In this document: in pieces, positions 1-5,871 of the stretch
Numbering within the stretch: the first letter of the stretch is position 1
How the letters are laid out: every line of letters begins with the position of its first letter
Source of the DNA: Porphyrobacter sp.
GTDB lineage: Bacteria > Pseudomonadota > Alphaproteobacteria > Sphingomonadales > Sphingomonadaceae
Direction of reading: 5' to 3'
Assembly (NCBI GenBank): GCA_018991295.1
Contig: JAGKSZ010000038.1
Span: forward strand, 1-19,173
DNA: 19,173 nucleotides
Notes under the pieces: generated by a model
Databases searched by the model: none
Seen by the model: only the letters and a program-made list of their open reading frames with translations
Told to the model about the DNA's origin: nothing
Translations under genes and position numbers: made by a program

Positions 1-324
1 TGGACGGGGGGGCGGGGTGGGGGCGGCGGGGGGCAAGAGGGGGCGGCAGGTGCTGGGGGTGCTTGCCCGCAAGTTTCGGGGGGGTGGGGGGTTGCGGGGG
101 GGGGGACTATGCGCGCGGGGGCGGGTGGCGGGGGGACGAGAAAGAACCCCGCCCATACCCCCGCCAGCATCGTCCGCATCCGCCGCATATCCCGCCCCCC
201 GCGAACGGCCGCGCCGGCAAGGCGGCGAAGCCGGAAGCCAAAGGGTTAGGCAAAATTGCGACGCGGCGCAAATCGGGCGTAGAGGGCTTTGGGGAGCTTG
301 GGCGGCTTTGGCGGGAAGCGAGGG
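1..324. other. Gene-free G-tract region at window edge
   Basis: No convincing gene is seen here. The first 136 bases carry eleven runs of four or more G on the plus strand, one of ten, separated by only a few bases. This is a dense G-quadruplex type pattern. Open frames that cross it translate to Gly/Arg/Pro-rich low-complexity peptides with no recognisable domain. Bases 140-324 return to ordinary GC-rich sequence downstream of the minus-strand gene that stops at 325. The tract may be a genuine low-complexity spacer or a low-quality assembly end. Confidence 0.5.
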
Positions 325-741
325 TTATTGCCCCGCGGCGCGGCGCTCCGCAAACCATTGGCGCAGCATCGCGGCGGTGCAGCCGGTGAAGCCGTAAGAG
401 CCGATCACCGAGCAACTGTCGGGACGCGTCAGGCGGGCGACATTGTCATAATCCTCGACCCGCGCGCCCCAGGCGCTGCCGCCGACCGACGTGTCCTCGT
501 CCTTGCCGCGCAACTCCTTCGGCACGCGGTAGCGGTCCGATTCAGGGCGCTGGGCGCAGACGACGATGTCCTCACCCTCGGCGACCGGACAATGGTCGTC
601 GCCATAGGTGACGAGAAAGGAGATGCGTTCGGGCGGTTCGCTGTGCTGCGCGAGGCTTTCGTCCTGCGCGGCGGCGGGTAGCGGGGCCAGCAGCATGGCG
701 GCGGCGAGCAGCAGCGACGGGGCGGCGGTTGAAATCGACAT
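325..741 (-). CDS. Secreted four-cysteine sphingomonad protein, function unknown
   Basis: This encodes 138 residues. A signal peptide is clear: a short N-terminus, a hydrophobic Leu/Ala stretch at about residues 8-22, and an AAAQ-type cleavage site. The mature part holds four cysteines in the contexts HCP, VCA, SCS and GCT. These could form two disulfides in the periplasm, which is inference. The segment around EDIVVCAQRPESDRYRVPKE resembles a conserved hypothetical family that I associate with sphingomonads, but no function is known to me. The ATG at 741 is chosen because AGAGGG lies six bases upstream and the signal peptide starts there. An in-frame ATG at 759 is less well placed. The gene lies 67 bases downstream of bioA on the same strand and could be read with it. 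Confidence 0.72.
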   Translation of the reverse strand: MSISTAAPSLLLAAAMLLAPLPAAAQDESLAQHSEPPERISFLVTYGDDHCPVAEGEDIVVCAQRPESDRYRVPKELRGKDEDTSVGGSAWGARVEDYDNVARLTRPDSCSVIGSYGFTGCTAAMLRQWFAERRAAGQ

Positions 742-808
742 GGCGTTCCCTCTGACCATCCCCGTATCCGCAATAGGCACGCGAAGATGAACGCAAGCCG
801 AACCGGGC

Positions 809-2053
809 TCAGGCGATATCGAGCGACGCGGCGATGGCGGCCCATATTTCAGCGAGTTCGTCAGCGCCGGTGCAATAGGGCGGCATGACGTAGACGCTGT
901 TCCCAAGCGGGCGCAGCAGCACGCCCCGATCGCGGTAGAAGGCGGTGAGGCGGGGAGCGAGCGCCGAAAGATAGCCCGCATCGGGAACCACGAGATCGAG
1001 CGCGGCGATGGTGCCAAGGTGGCGCGTGTTGGTGATGCGCGGATCGGCCGCCAGCATCGCGAGATGCGCGGCCTGCGCATCGGCGAGCGCGTCGATCCGC
1101 TGCTGCACCGGTTCGTTGCGCCAGATGGCGAGATTGGCGTTGGCGGCGGCGCAGGCGATGGGGTTCGCGGTGTAGCTCGACGAATGATAGAAGGTCTTTG
1201 CGCGGTCGGGCGAATAATGCGCCGCGAATATCGCTTCGCTGCACAGCGTCACCGCGAGCGGCATCGCGCCGCCGGTGAGGCCTTTCGACAGGCAGACGAT
1301 ATCGGGGATCACCCCCGCCTGGTCGCAGGCGAAGCGCGTGCCGGTGCGGCCCCAGCCGGTCATCACTTCATCCGCAATGAAGAGAACGCCGTGCGCCGCA
1401 CAAATGCTGCGCATTTCGGCGAGCACCCACGCGGGATAGATCAGCATGCCGCCGGCGCCGAGAATCAGCGGTTCGACGATGAAGGCGGCGGGCTTTTGCA
1501 GGCAGGCGGCTTCGAGCGCGTCGAGCGTGGCCTGCTCCATACCTTCATGGGGGAAGGGGATGGCGTCGACGTCGAACAGCAAAGGTTGCCACGCGCGATT
1601 GTAGACGCCGCGCTCGCCGACCGACATCGTGCCGATCGTGTCGCCATGATAGCTGTGGTCGAGGACGAGAATGCGGCTGCGCGCCTCGCCGATGTTGAAC
1701 CAGTAGCCGAGCGCCATCTTGAGCGCGACCTCGACGCTGGTCGAACCCGAGTCCGAAAAGAAGACGCGGGTGAGCGGGTCGGGGGTGATGCGGATCAGTT
1801 CGGCGGCGAGGCTTTCGGCGGGTTCGTGTGTCCAGCCCGCGAAAATGAGCTGGTCGAGCTTTTCGGTCTGGGCCCGGATCGCGGCCATGATTTGCGGGTG
1901 CGCATGGCCGTGCGTCGTCACCCACCAGCTTGAGATCGCGTCAATCCAGCTATTGCCCTCGGCGTCGTAAAGGCGCGCGCCGCGAGCGCGGTCGATCAGC
2001 GGGATCGGCTCGCCGAGGCCGTGCTGAGTGAAGGGGTGCCAGACGGGGGACAT
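809..2053 (-). CDS. bioA: Adenosylmethionine-8-amino-7-oxononanoate aminotransferase
   Basis: BioA is a PLP enzyme that uses S-adenosylmethionine to aminate KAPA to DAPA in cytosolic biotin synthesis. The 414-residue product is a complete class III aminotransferase. It begins with the family's WHPFTQ motif (5-10) and has ISSWW (40-44), SDSGSTSVEVALK (100-112) and SYHGDTIG (134-141). It also has the PLP-binding aspartate in ADEVMTGWGR (227-236) and the Schiff-base lysine 257 in SKGLTGG. The ATG at 2053 gives the canonical N-terminus; the frame stays open for another 31 codons upstream, but those are Arg/Lys-rich and unlike the family. The ribosome site is weak. It is the third bio gene in the leftward series bioF-bioD-bioA, separated from bioD by 118 bases that contain a degraded inverted repeat. 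Confidence 0.95.
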   Translation of the reverse strand: MSPVWHPFTQHGLGEPIPLIDRARGARLYDAEGNSWIDAISSWWVTTHGHAHPQIMAAIRAQTEKLDQLIFAGWTHEPAESLAAELIRITPDPLTRVFFSDSGSTSVEVALKMALGYWFNIGEARSRILVLDHSYHGDTIGTMSVGERGVYNRAWQPLLFDVDAIPFPHEGMEQATLDALEAACLQKPAAFIVEPLILGAGGMLIYPAWVLAEMRSICAAHGVLFIADEVMTGWGRTGTRFACDQAGVIPDIVCLSKGLTGGAMPLAVTLCSEAIFAAHYSPDRAKTFYHSSSYTANPIACAAANANLAIWRNEPVQQRIDALADAQAAHLAMLAADPRITNTRHLGTIAALDLVVPDAGYLSALAPRLTAFYRDRGVLLRPLGNSVYVMPPYCTGADELAEIWAAIAASLDIA

Positions 2054-2080
2054 TGGCGGTTTCTCTCTTTTGCGTTTGCG

Positions 2081-2163
2081 CCGCGCTTGTCGAAACACCG
2101 CATTTTCGTCGGATGCCCGATAAAGACAAGGACGGCCCTTAGACAAGCTCGGGGGCGAACGGG
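2081..2163. repeat. Degenerate REP-like inverted repeat between bioD and bioA
   Basis: The left arm near 2083-2100 (GCGCTTGTCGAAACACCG) is roughly the reverse complement of the right arm near 2134-2151 (CGGCCCTTAGACAAGCTC). The sequence CGAACGG follows at 2156-2162. Both arms resemble the better preserved copy at 3946-4034, which has the core TTCGACAGGCTC, so this looks like an older copy of the same element. It fills most of the 118-base bioD-bioA gap. Confidence 0.55.
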
Positions 2164-2171
2164 AATTGGAG

Positions 2172-2780
2172 TCAGGAGAAATCCGCGATGTTGAAATTGG
2201 CCGCGAAAGCCGCCGCGAGCGCCTCGGGGGTCAGCGGGTCAAGGTGGGGGAGGCGGCCGAGACGCTTTGCGCCCGATAGTGCCGCGATGATCGCTTCGCT
2301 GTCGGGGGCCGCCTCGCCGACAAAGGCGATCCCGTGGATGGGGACGTGGCGGGCCTTCAGCGCCTCGATCGTGAGCAGGCTGTGGTTGATCGTGCCGAGC
2401 GCGGTGCGCGCGCAGACGATCACCGGAATCTGCCAGCGCGCGAACAACTCGACGTAGAGCATCGTGCGGGTGACGGGGACGAGCGCGCCGCCCGCGCCTT
2501 CGATCAACAGGTCGCCGGGCGGCGGGGCGAGCACGTCGGCGTCGATGGTCACGCCGTCGATTTCGGCGGCAAGGTGCGGCGAGGCGGGGGTGACGAGGCG
2601 CCAGGCTTCGGGATGGACGCGAACGCCGGCGAGGCGCGCGACGGCTTCGCTGTCGGTCTCCTCTTCGAGCCCCGACTGGATCGGCTTCCAGTAGGGCAGG
2701 CCGAGCGCGCCCGCGAGCGCGGCCGAAAAGACAGTTTTGCCGATGCCGGTATCGGTGCCGGTGACGACGAAGCGGGTCAT
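2172..2780 (-). CDS. bioD: Dethiobiotin synthetase
   Basis: BioD is an ATP-dependent ligase that closes the ureido ring of DAPA with CO2 to give dethiobiotin. The 202-residue product opens with the P-loop GTDTGIGKT (8-16). It carries KPIQSG (32-37, with the substrate-contacting lysine) and the EGAGGALVPV motif, all in the order expected for BioD. The length is slightly shorter than the roughly 225 residues of enterobacterial BioD. The ATG at 2780 overlaps the bioF stop codon as ATGA, a four-base overlap that suggests translational coupling. In pathway order bioD acts after bioA, but here it is read before it. Confidence 0.94.
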   Translation of the reverse strand: MTRFVVTGTDTGIGKTVFSAALAGALGLPYWKPIQSGLEEETDSEAVARLAGVRVHPEAWRLVTPASPHLAAEIDGVTIDADVLAPPPGDLLIEGAGGALVPVTRTMLYVELFARWQIPVIVCARTALGTINHSLLTIEALKARHVPIHGIAFVGEAAPDSEAIIAALSGAKRLGRLPHLDPLTPEALAAAFAANFNIADFS

Positions 2781-3934
2781 GCCGCCGCCATCGCCGCCGA
2801 CAGCGCATCGACCATCGCGTCGATGTCGCGGGTCGAGACGTTGAGGGTGATCGCGATGCGCAGCCGCGCCGTGCCCTGCGGCACCGTCGGCGGGCGGATG
2901 CCGCGGATGTCGAAACCCTCGGCCTGCAGCATGGCGGCGATCCCCATCGTGCGGGCGTTGTCGCCGATGACGACGGGGATGATCTGGCTGCCGCTCGGCG
3001 CGATGCCGAGCGCCGCGAGCCGCTTTTCGGCGTGGCGGACGAGCCCCGAGAGCCGCGCCGCGCGCTCGGGCTGTTCGGCGACGATTTCGAGCGCCTGGCG
3101 GACGAGCCACGCCATGAGCGGCGAGGGCGCGGTCGAGAAGATGAAGGGACGGCCGCGGTTGACGAGGAAGTCGCGCACGATCGCGGGGCCGCAGAGCAAC
3201 GCGCCTTCGCAGCCCAGCGCCTTGCCGCAGGTGTGGAGCGTGATCAGATTGGCCCGCGGCGCGAGCGCGTGGGCAAGCCCCTGTCCTGCCGGGCCATAGA
3301 CGCCCGTCGCATGCGCTTCGTCGACGATCAGTACCGCGTCGTGGCGGTCGGCGAGGACGGCGAGGTCGGCGAGCGGGGCCCTGTCGCCGTCCATCGAATA
3401 GAGGCTTTCGACCGCGATCCATGGCGTGCCGGTGCCGCCGCCCGCGCGCCAGCGAAGGATCGCGTCTTCAAAGGCTTGCGGGTCGTTGTGCGCAGCCGCC
3501 GTGCGCTCGGCGCGGCCGAGTTTCATCCCGTCGTGCGCGCTCGCATGGATCAGCGCGTCGTGGACGATCAGGTCGCCGCGCTGCGGCAGCGTCGCGAACA
3601 GCGCGGCGTTGGCGGCGAAGCCGGTGGGGAAGAAGAGCGCCGCCTCGGTGCCATAGTGGCGCGCCGCATGCGCCTCGAGCGCTTCATGCTCGGTATGGTT
3701 GCCGCGCAGCAGCCGCGAGCCGCCCGAGCCAGCCGGAATGCCGCGCGCGGCGCCCTGCGCCAATGCTTCGGCGAGCGCGTAGGAACCCGCGAGCGCGAGA
3801 TAGTCGTTCGAGGAGAAATCGATCCCGGCGCGCGGCGCGAGCGCGCGGCGGCGGTCGGCGGCGGCGAGGGCTTCGAGGTCGGCACGGTGGGCGTGAAAGG
3901 GATTAGGCCGTGGGGGCAAGGATGATAATCTCAC
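2777..3934 (-). CDS. bioF: 8-amino-7-oxononanoate synthase
   Basis: BioF is the PLP-dependent alpha-oxoamine synthase that condenses pimeloyl thioester with L-alanine to make KAPA, the first ring-building step of biotin. The 385-residue product shows FSSNDYLAL (40-48), the glycine-rich SGGSRLLRGNH (70-80), the PLP-ring aspartate in VDEAHATGVYG (204-214) and the Schiff-base lysine 238 in HTCGKALG. Its length matches the family. The start is a GTG at 3934, with TTG at 3919 as an alternative; neither has a strong ribosome site, so the exact N-terminus is uncertain. It leads the bioF-bioD-bioA series. No bioB or bioC is in the window. The 5' end lies only 11 bases from the repeat at 3946-4034. 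Confidence 0.93.
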   Translation of the reverse strand: MRLSSLPPRPNPFHAHRADLEALAAADRRRALAPRAGIDFSSNDYLALAGSYALAEALAQGAARGIPAGSGGSRLLRGNHTEHEALEAHAARHYGTEAALFFPTGFAANAALFATLPQRGDLIVHDALIHASAHDGMKLGRAERTAAAHNDPQAFEDAILRWRAGGGTGTPWIAVESLYSMDGDRAPLADLAVLADRHDAVLIVDEAHATGVYGPAGQGLAHALAPRANLITLHTCGKALGCEGALLCGPAIVRDFLVNRGRPFIFSTAPSPLMAWLVRQALEIVAEQPERAARLSGLVRHAEKRLAALGIAPSGSQIIPVVIGDNARTMGIAAMLQAEGFDIRGIRPPTVPQGTARLRIAITLNVSTRDIDAMVDALSAAMAAA

Positions 3935-3945
3935 AACAGGAAAAT

Positions 3946-4034
3946 CCGCTCGCCCCGAGCCTGTCGAAGGGCGGTTCTATTCTTCGACGATGGAAGAAGG
4001 AAGAACGGTGCTTCGACAGGCTCAGCACGAGCGG
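3946..4034. repeat. REP-like long hairpin between ilvC and bioF
   Basis: Two 29-base arms (3946-3974 and 4006-4034) match in inverted orientation at 23 of 29 positions, including an uninterrupted TTCGACAGGCTC core and a CGAGCGG end. The 31-base spacer is itself partly self-complementary (TTCTTC against GAAGAA), so the whole unit can fold as one long hairpin. The sequence is of a kind I recognise as common in sphingomonad intergenic regions. Read from the minus strand it follows the ilvC stop and may end or stabilise the ilv transcript, which is inference. Confidence 0.8.
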
Positions 4035-4065
4035 AAAGAGAGGGAACGCTTTCCCCCGTCGTCGA

Positions 4066-5100
4066 TCAGTTGACCGCCTTGTCGACCAGCTTGTTCTTGG
4101 CGATCCACGGCATCATCGCGCGCAGTTGGGCGCCGGTCTGTTCGATCGGATGCGCTGCGGCGGCCTTGCGGCTGGCTTTGAGTTCGGGCTGGCCGGCCTG
4201 GTTGTCGAGGACGAAATCCTTGACGAAGCGGCCCGAGGTGATGTCGGCAAGGACGCGCTTCATTTCGGCCTTGGTCTCGTCGGTGATGATGCGCGGACCC
4301 GTCTTGATGTCGCCATATTCGGCGGTGTTCGAGATCGAATAGCGCATATTCGCGATGCCGCCTTCATAGAGGAGATCGACGATCAGCTTGGTTTCGTGGA
4401 GGCATTCGAAATAGGCCATTTCGGGGGCGTAGCCCGCCTCGACGAGCGTTTCGAAACCCGCCTGGATGAGGTGGGTGATGCCGCCGCACAGCACCGCCTG
4501 TTCGCCGAAAAGATCGGTTTCACACTCTTCCTTGAAGGTCGTTTCGATGATGCCGCTGCGGCCGCCGCCGACGGCGGAGGCGTAGCTGAGGGCGAGCGCC
4601 TTGGCGTGGCCGTTACCGCTGTTGCCCGATGCTTCCTGCGCAACCGCGATCAGGCAGGGAACGCCGCCGCCCTTCTGATATTCGCTGCGCACCGTGTGGC
4701 CGGGGCCCTTGGGCGCGACCATGAAGACGTCGATGTCGGGGCGCGCCTCGATGAGGCCGAAATGGATGTTGAGGCCGTGCGCAAAGGCGAGCGCGGCACC
4801 GGGCTTCAGATTGTCGGCGAGATCGTCGTAATAAATCCTTGCCTGATGCTCGTCGGGCGCCGCGATCATGATGACGTCGGCCCAGGCGGCGGCTTCCTTG
4901 TTCGACAGGACGCGGAAGCCGGCGCCTTCGGCCTTCTTCGCGGTTGCCGAGCCGGGGCGCAGCGCGATCGCGACATCCTTGACGCCGCTGTCGCGCAGGT
5001 TCTGCGCATGGGCGTGGCCCTGGCTGCCATAGCCCAGGATGGCGACCTTCTTGTTCTTGATCAGATCCTGGTCGGCGTCGCGATCGTAGTAAACCTGCAT
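4066..5100 (-). CDS. ilvC: Ketol-acid reductoisomerase (NADP+), class I
   Basis: IlvC isomerises and reduces acetolactate or acetohydroxybutyrate, the second common step of branched-chain amino acid synthesis. The 344-residue product has the Rossmann motif GYGSQGHAHAQ (23-33), Arg48 and Ser51 of the NADPH-type phosphate-binding loop, HGLNIHFG (108-115) and the metal-binding DLFGEQ (196-201). It also has HETKLIVDLLYEGG (235-248), as in short class I enzymes. The ATG at 5100 is preferred because it starts the conserved MQVYYDRDAD and has GGGGAAGAAG just upstream. An in-frame ATG at 5115 would add five residues and has no ribosome site. Near residues 158-166 an extra SGN/GHA stretch makes it about five residues longer than usual. 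It is the third gene of ilvB-ilvN-ilvC. Confidence 0.96.
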   Translation of the reverse strand: MQVYYDRDADQDLIKNKKVAILGYGSQGHAHAQNLRDSGVKDVAIALRPGSATAKKAEGAGFRVLSNKEAAAWADVIMIAAPDEHQARIYYDDLADNLKPGAALAFAHGLNIHFGLIEARPDIDVFMVAPKGPGHTVRSEYQKGGGVPCLIAVAQEASGNSGNGHAKALALSYASAVGGGRSGIIETTFKEECETDLFGEQAVLCGGITHLIQAGFETLVEAGYAPEMAYFECLHETKLIVDLLYEGGIANMRYSISNTAEYGDIKTGPRIITDETKAEMKRVLADITSGRFVKDFVLDNQAGQPELKASRKAAAAHPIEQTGAQLRAMMPWIAKNKLVDKAVN

Positions 5101-5120
5101 TTTCTTCTTCCCCATAGTGT

Positions 5121-5182
5121 GTCCCCGCGAAGGCGGGGACCCATTTGACGTTGACTGGACCCCCACCTTCGCGGGGGAACGC
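5121..5182. repeat. Inverted pair of GCGAAGGCGGGG hairpins between ilvN and ilvC
   Basis: Bases 5121-5140 form a perfect eight-base-pair hairpin (GTCCCCGC, loop GAAG, GCGGGGAC). A second, imperfect copy in the opposite orientation covers about 5156-5180 (core CCCCACCTTCGCGGGGG). The two copies can also pair with each other across a spacer of about 15 bases. The element fills the short gap before ilvC, and its first hairpin lies about 20 bases upstream of the chosen ilvC start on the transcript. This is a second repeat family, unlike that at 3946-4034. Confidence 0.78.
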
Positions 5183-5192
5183 GAAAGTGAAA

Positions 5193-5708
5193 CTAGAGCG
5201 CCTCCGGCCCGCGGGCGATGGCGACGATGCCGGTGCGGCCGACCTCGACCAGACCGCATTCGCGCATCAGCGCGATGAAACGGTCGACCTTGTCGCTGTT
5301 GCCGGTGATTTCGAAAATGAAGCTTGTCAGCGTCGTGTCGACGACCTTGGCGCGGAAGACGTCGGCAAGGCGCAGCGCCTCGATGCGCTTTTCGCCGGTG
5401 CCGGCGACCTTCACCAGCGCGATCTCGCGTTCGACATGCGCGCCCTGATCGGTGAGGTCGGTGACCTGATGCACCGGCACCAGCCGGTCGAGCTGCGCGA
5501 TGATCTGGTCGATCACCGCGGGCGGACCCGAGGTGACGATGGTGATCCGCGACAGCGCATGATCGGCGCTGATATCGGCGACGGTCAGGCTTTCGATATT
5601 ATATCCGCGCGCCGAGAAGAGCCCGGTGATCTTGGCGAGGATGCCCGCCTCGTTATCGACGGTGACGGCGAGCACGTGGCGCTCGCCCGTTTCGGTGGTG
5701 ATTTTCAT
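5193..5708 (-). CDS. ilvN: Acetolactate synthase small (regulatory) subunit
   Basis: This is the regulatory subunit of acetohydroxyacid synthase, which activates the IlvB catalytic subunit and confers valine feedback inhibition. The 171-residue product begins with an ACT domain. Its typical segment NEAGILAKITGLFSARGYNI covers about residues 19-38, and a C-terminal regulatory domain follows through GLVEVGRTGIVAIARG. The length fits the long-form IlvN/IlvH family. The ATG at 5708 has AAGGA about seven bases upstream, and the frame upstream of it lacks family similarity. The gene sits between ilvB (163-base gap holding an inverted repeat) and ilvC (92-base gap holding another). Either ilvN or ilvH could be used as the symbol; ilvN follows common use for alphaproteobacterial ilvBNC. 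Confidence 0.93.
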   Translation of the reverse strand: MKITTETGERHVLAVTVDNEAGILAKITGLFSARGYNIESLTVADISADHALSRITIVTSGPPAVIDQIIAQLDRLVPVHQVTDLTDQGAHVEREIALVKVAGTGEKRIEALRLADVFRAKVVDTTLTSFIFEITGNSDKVDRFIALMRECGLVEVGRTGIVAIARGPEAL

Positions 5709-5719
5709 CGTTATTCCTT

Positions 5720-5851
5720 CCCCTCCCGCTTGCAGGAGGGGATCGAGGGGTGGGGGCGAGCGCATCGAGCAGGCGGCGTTGCGGTGCCCACGCCGCTGCG
5801 GCGAGCGAACAAGTTCGCAAGCCTTGCTGCCCCTCGCGCAGGCGGGAGGGG
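5720..5851. repeat. CCCCTCC...GGAGGGG inverted repeat element between ilvB and ilvN
   Basis: The left hairpin at 5720-5741 has the stem CCCCTCC/GGAGGGG. The right copy at 5830-5851 is the reverse complement of the left at 19 of 22 positions. Between them is a perfect small hairpin at 5805-5818 (GCGAAC, AA, GTTCGC) and a GCGGCG/CGCCGC-rich stretch, so the whole 132 bases look like one composite palindromic element. This is the third repeat family in the ilv/bio segment and the last one seen when reading to the right. Confidence 0.75.
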
Positions 5852-5871
5852 ATGAAGAGCGTCTGCCATCA

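Noticed and set aside
17..415. Overlapping open frames on both strands in the first 415 bases
   Set aside because: They encode low-complexity Gly/Arg/Pro peptides produced by the G-tracts and by the antisense of the secreted protein gene. No domain or ribosome site supports them.
3032..5148. Long plus-strand frames opposite bioF and ilvC
   Set aside because: Both are shadows of conserved minus-strand genes. One of them even reads through the intergenic repeat, which a real gene would be unlikely to do.
3946..5851. CRISPR array suggested by several repeats in a short region
   Set aside because: The repeats belong to three unrelated inverted families, occur as single pairs, and lack regular spacing or direct orientation.
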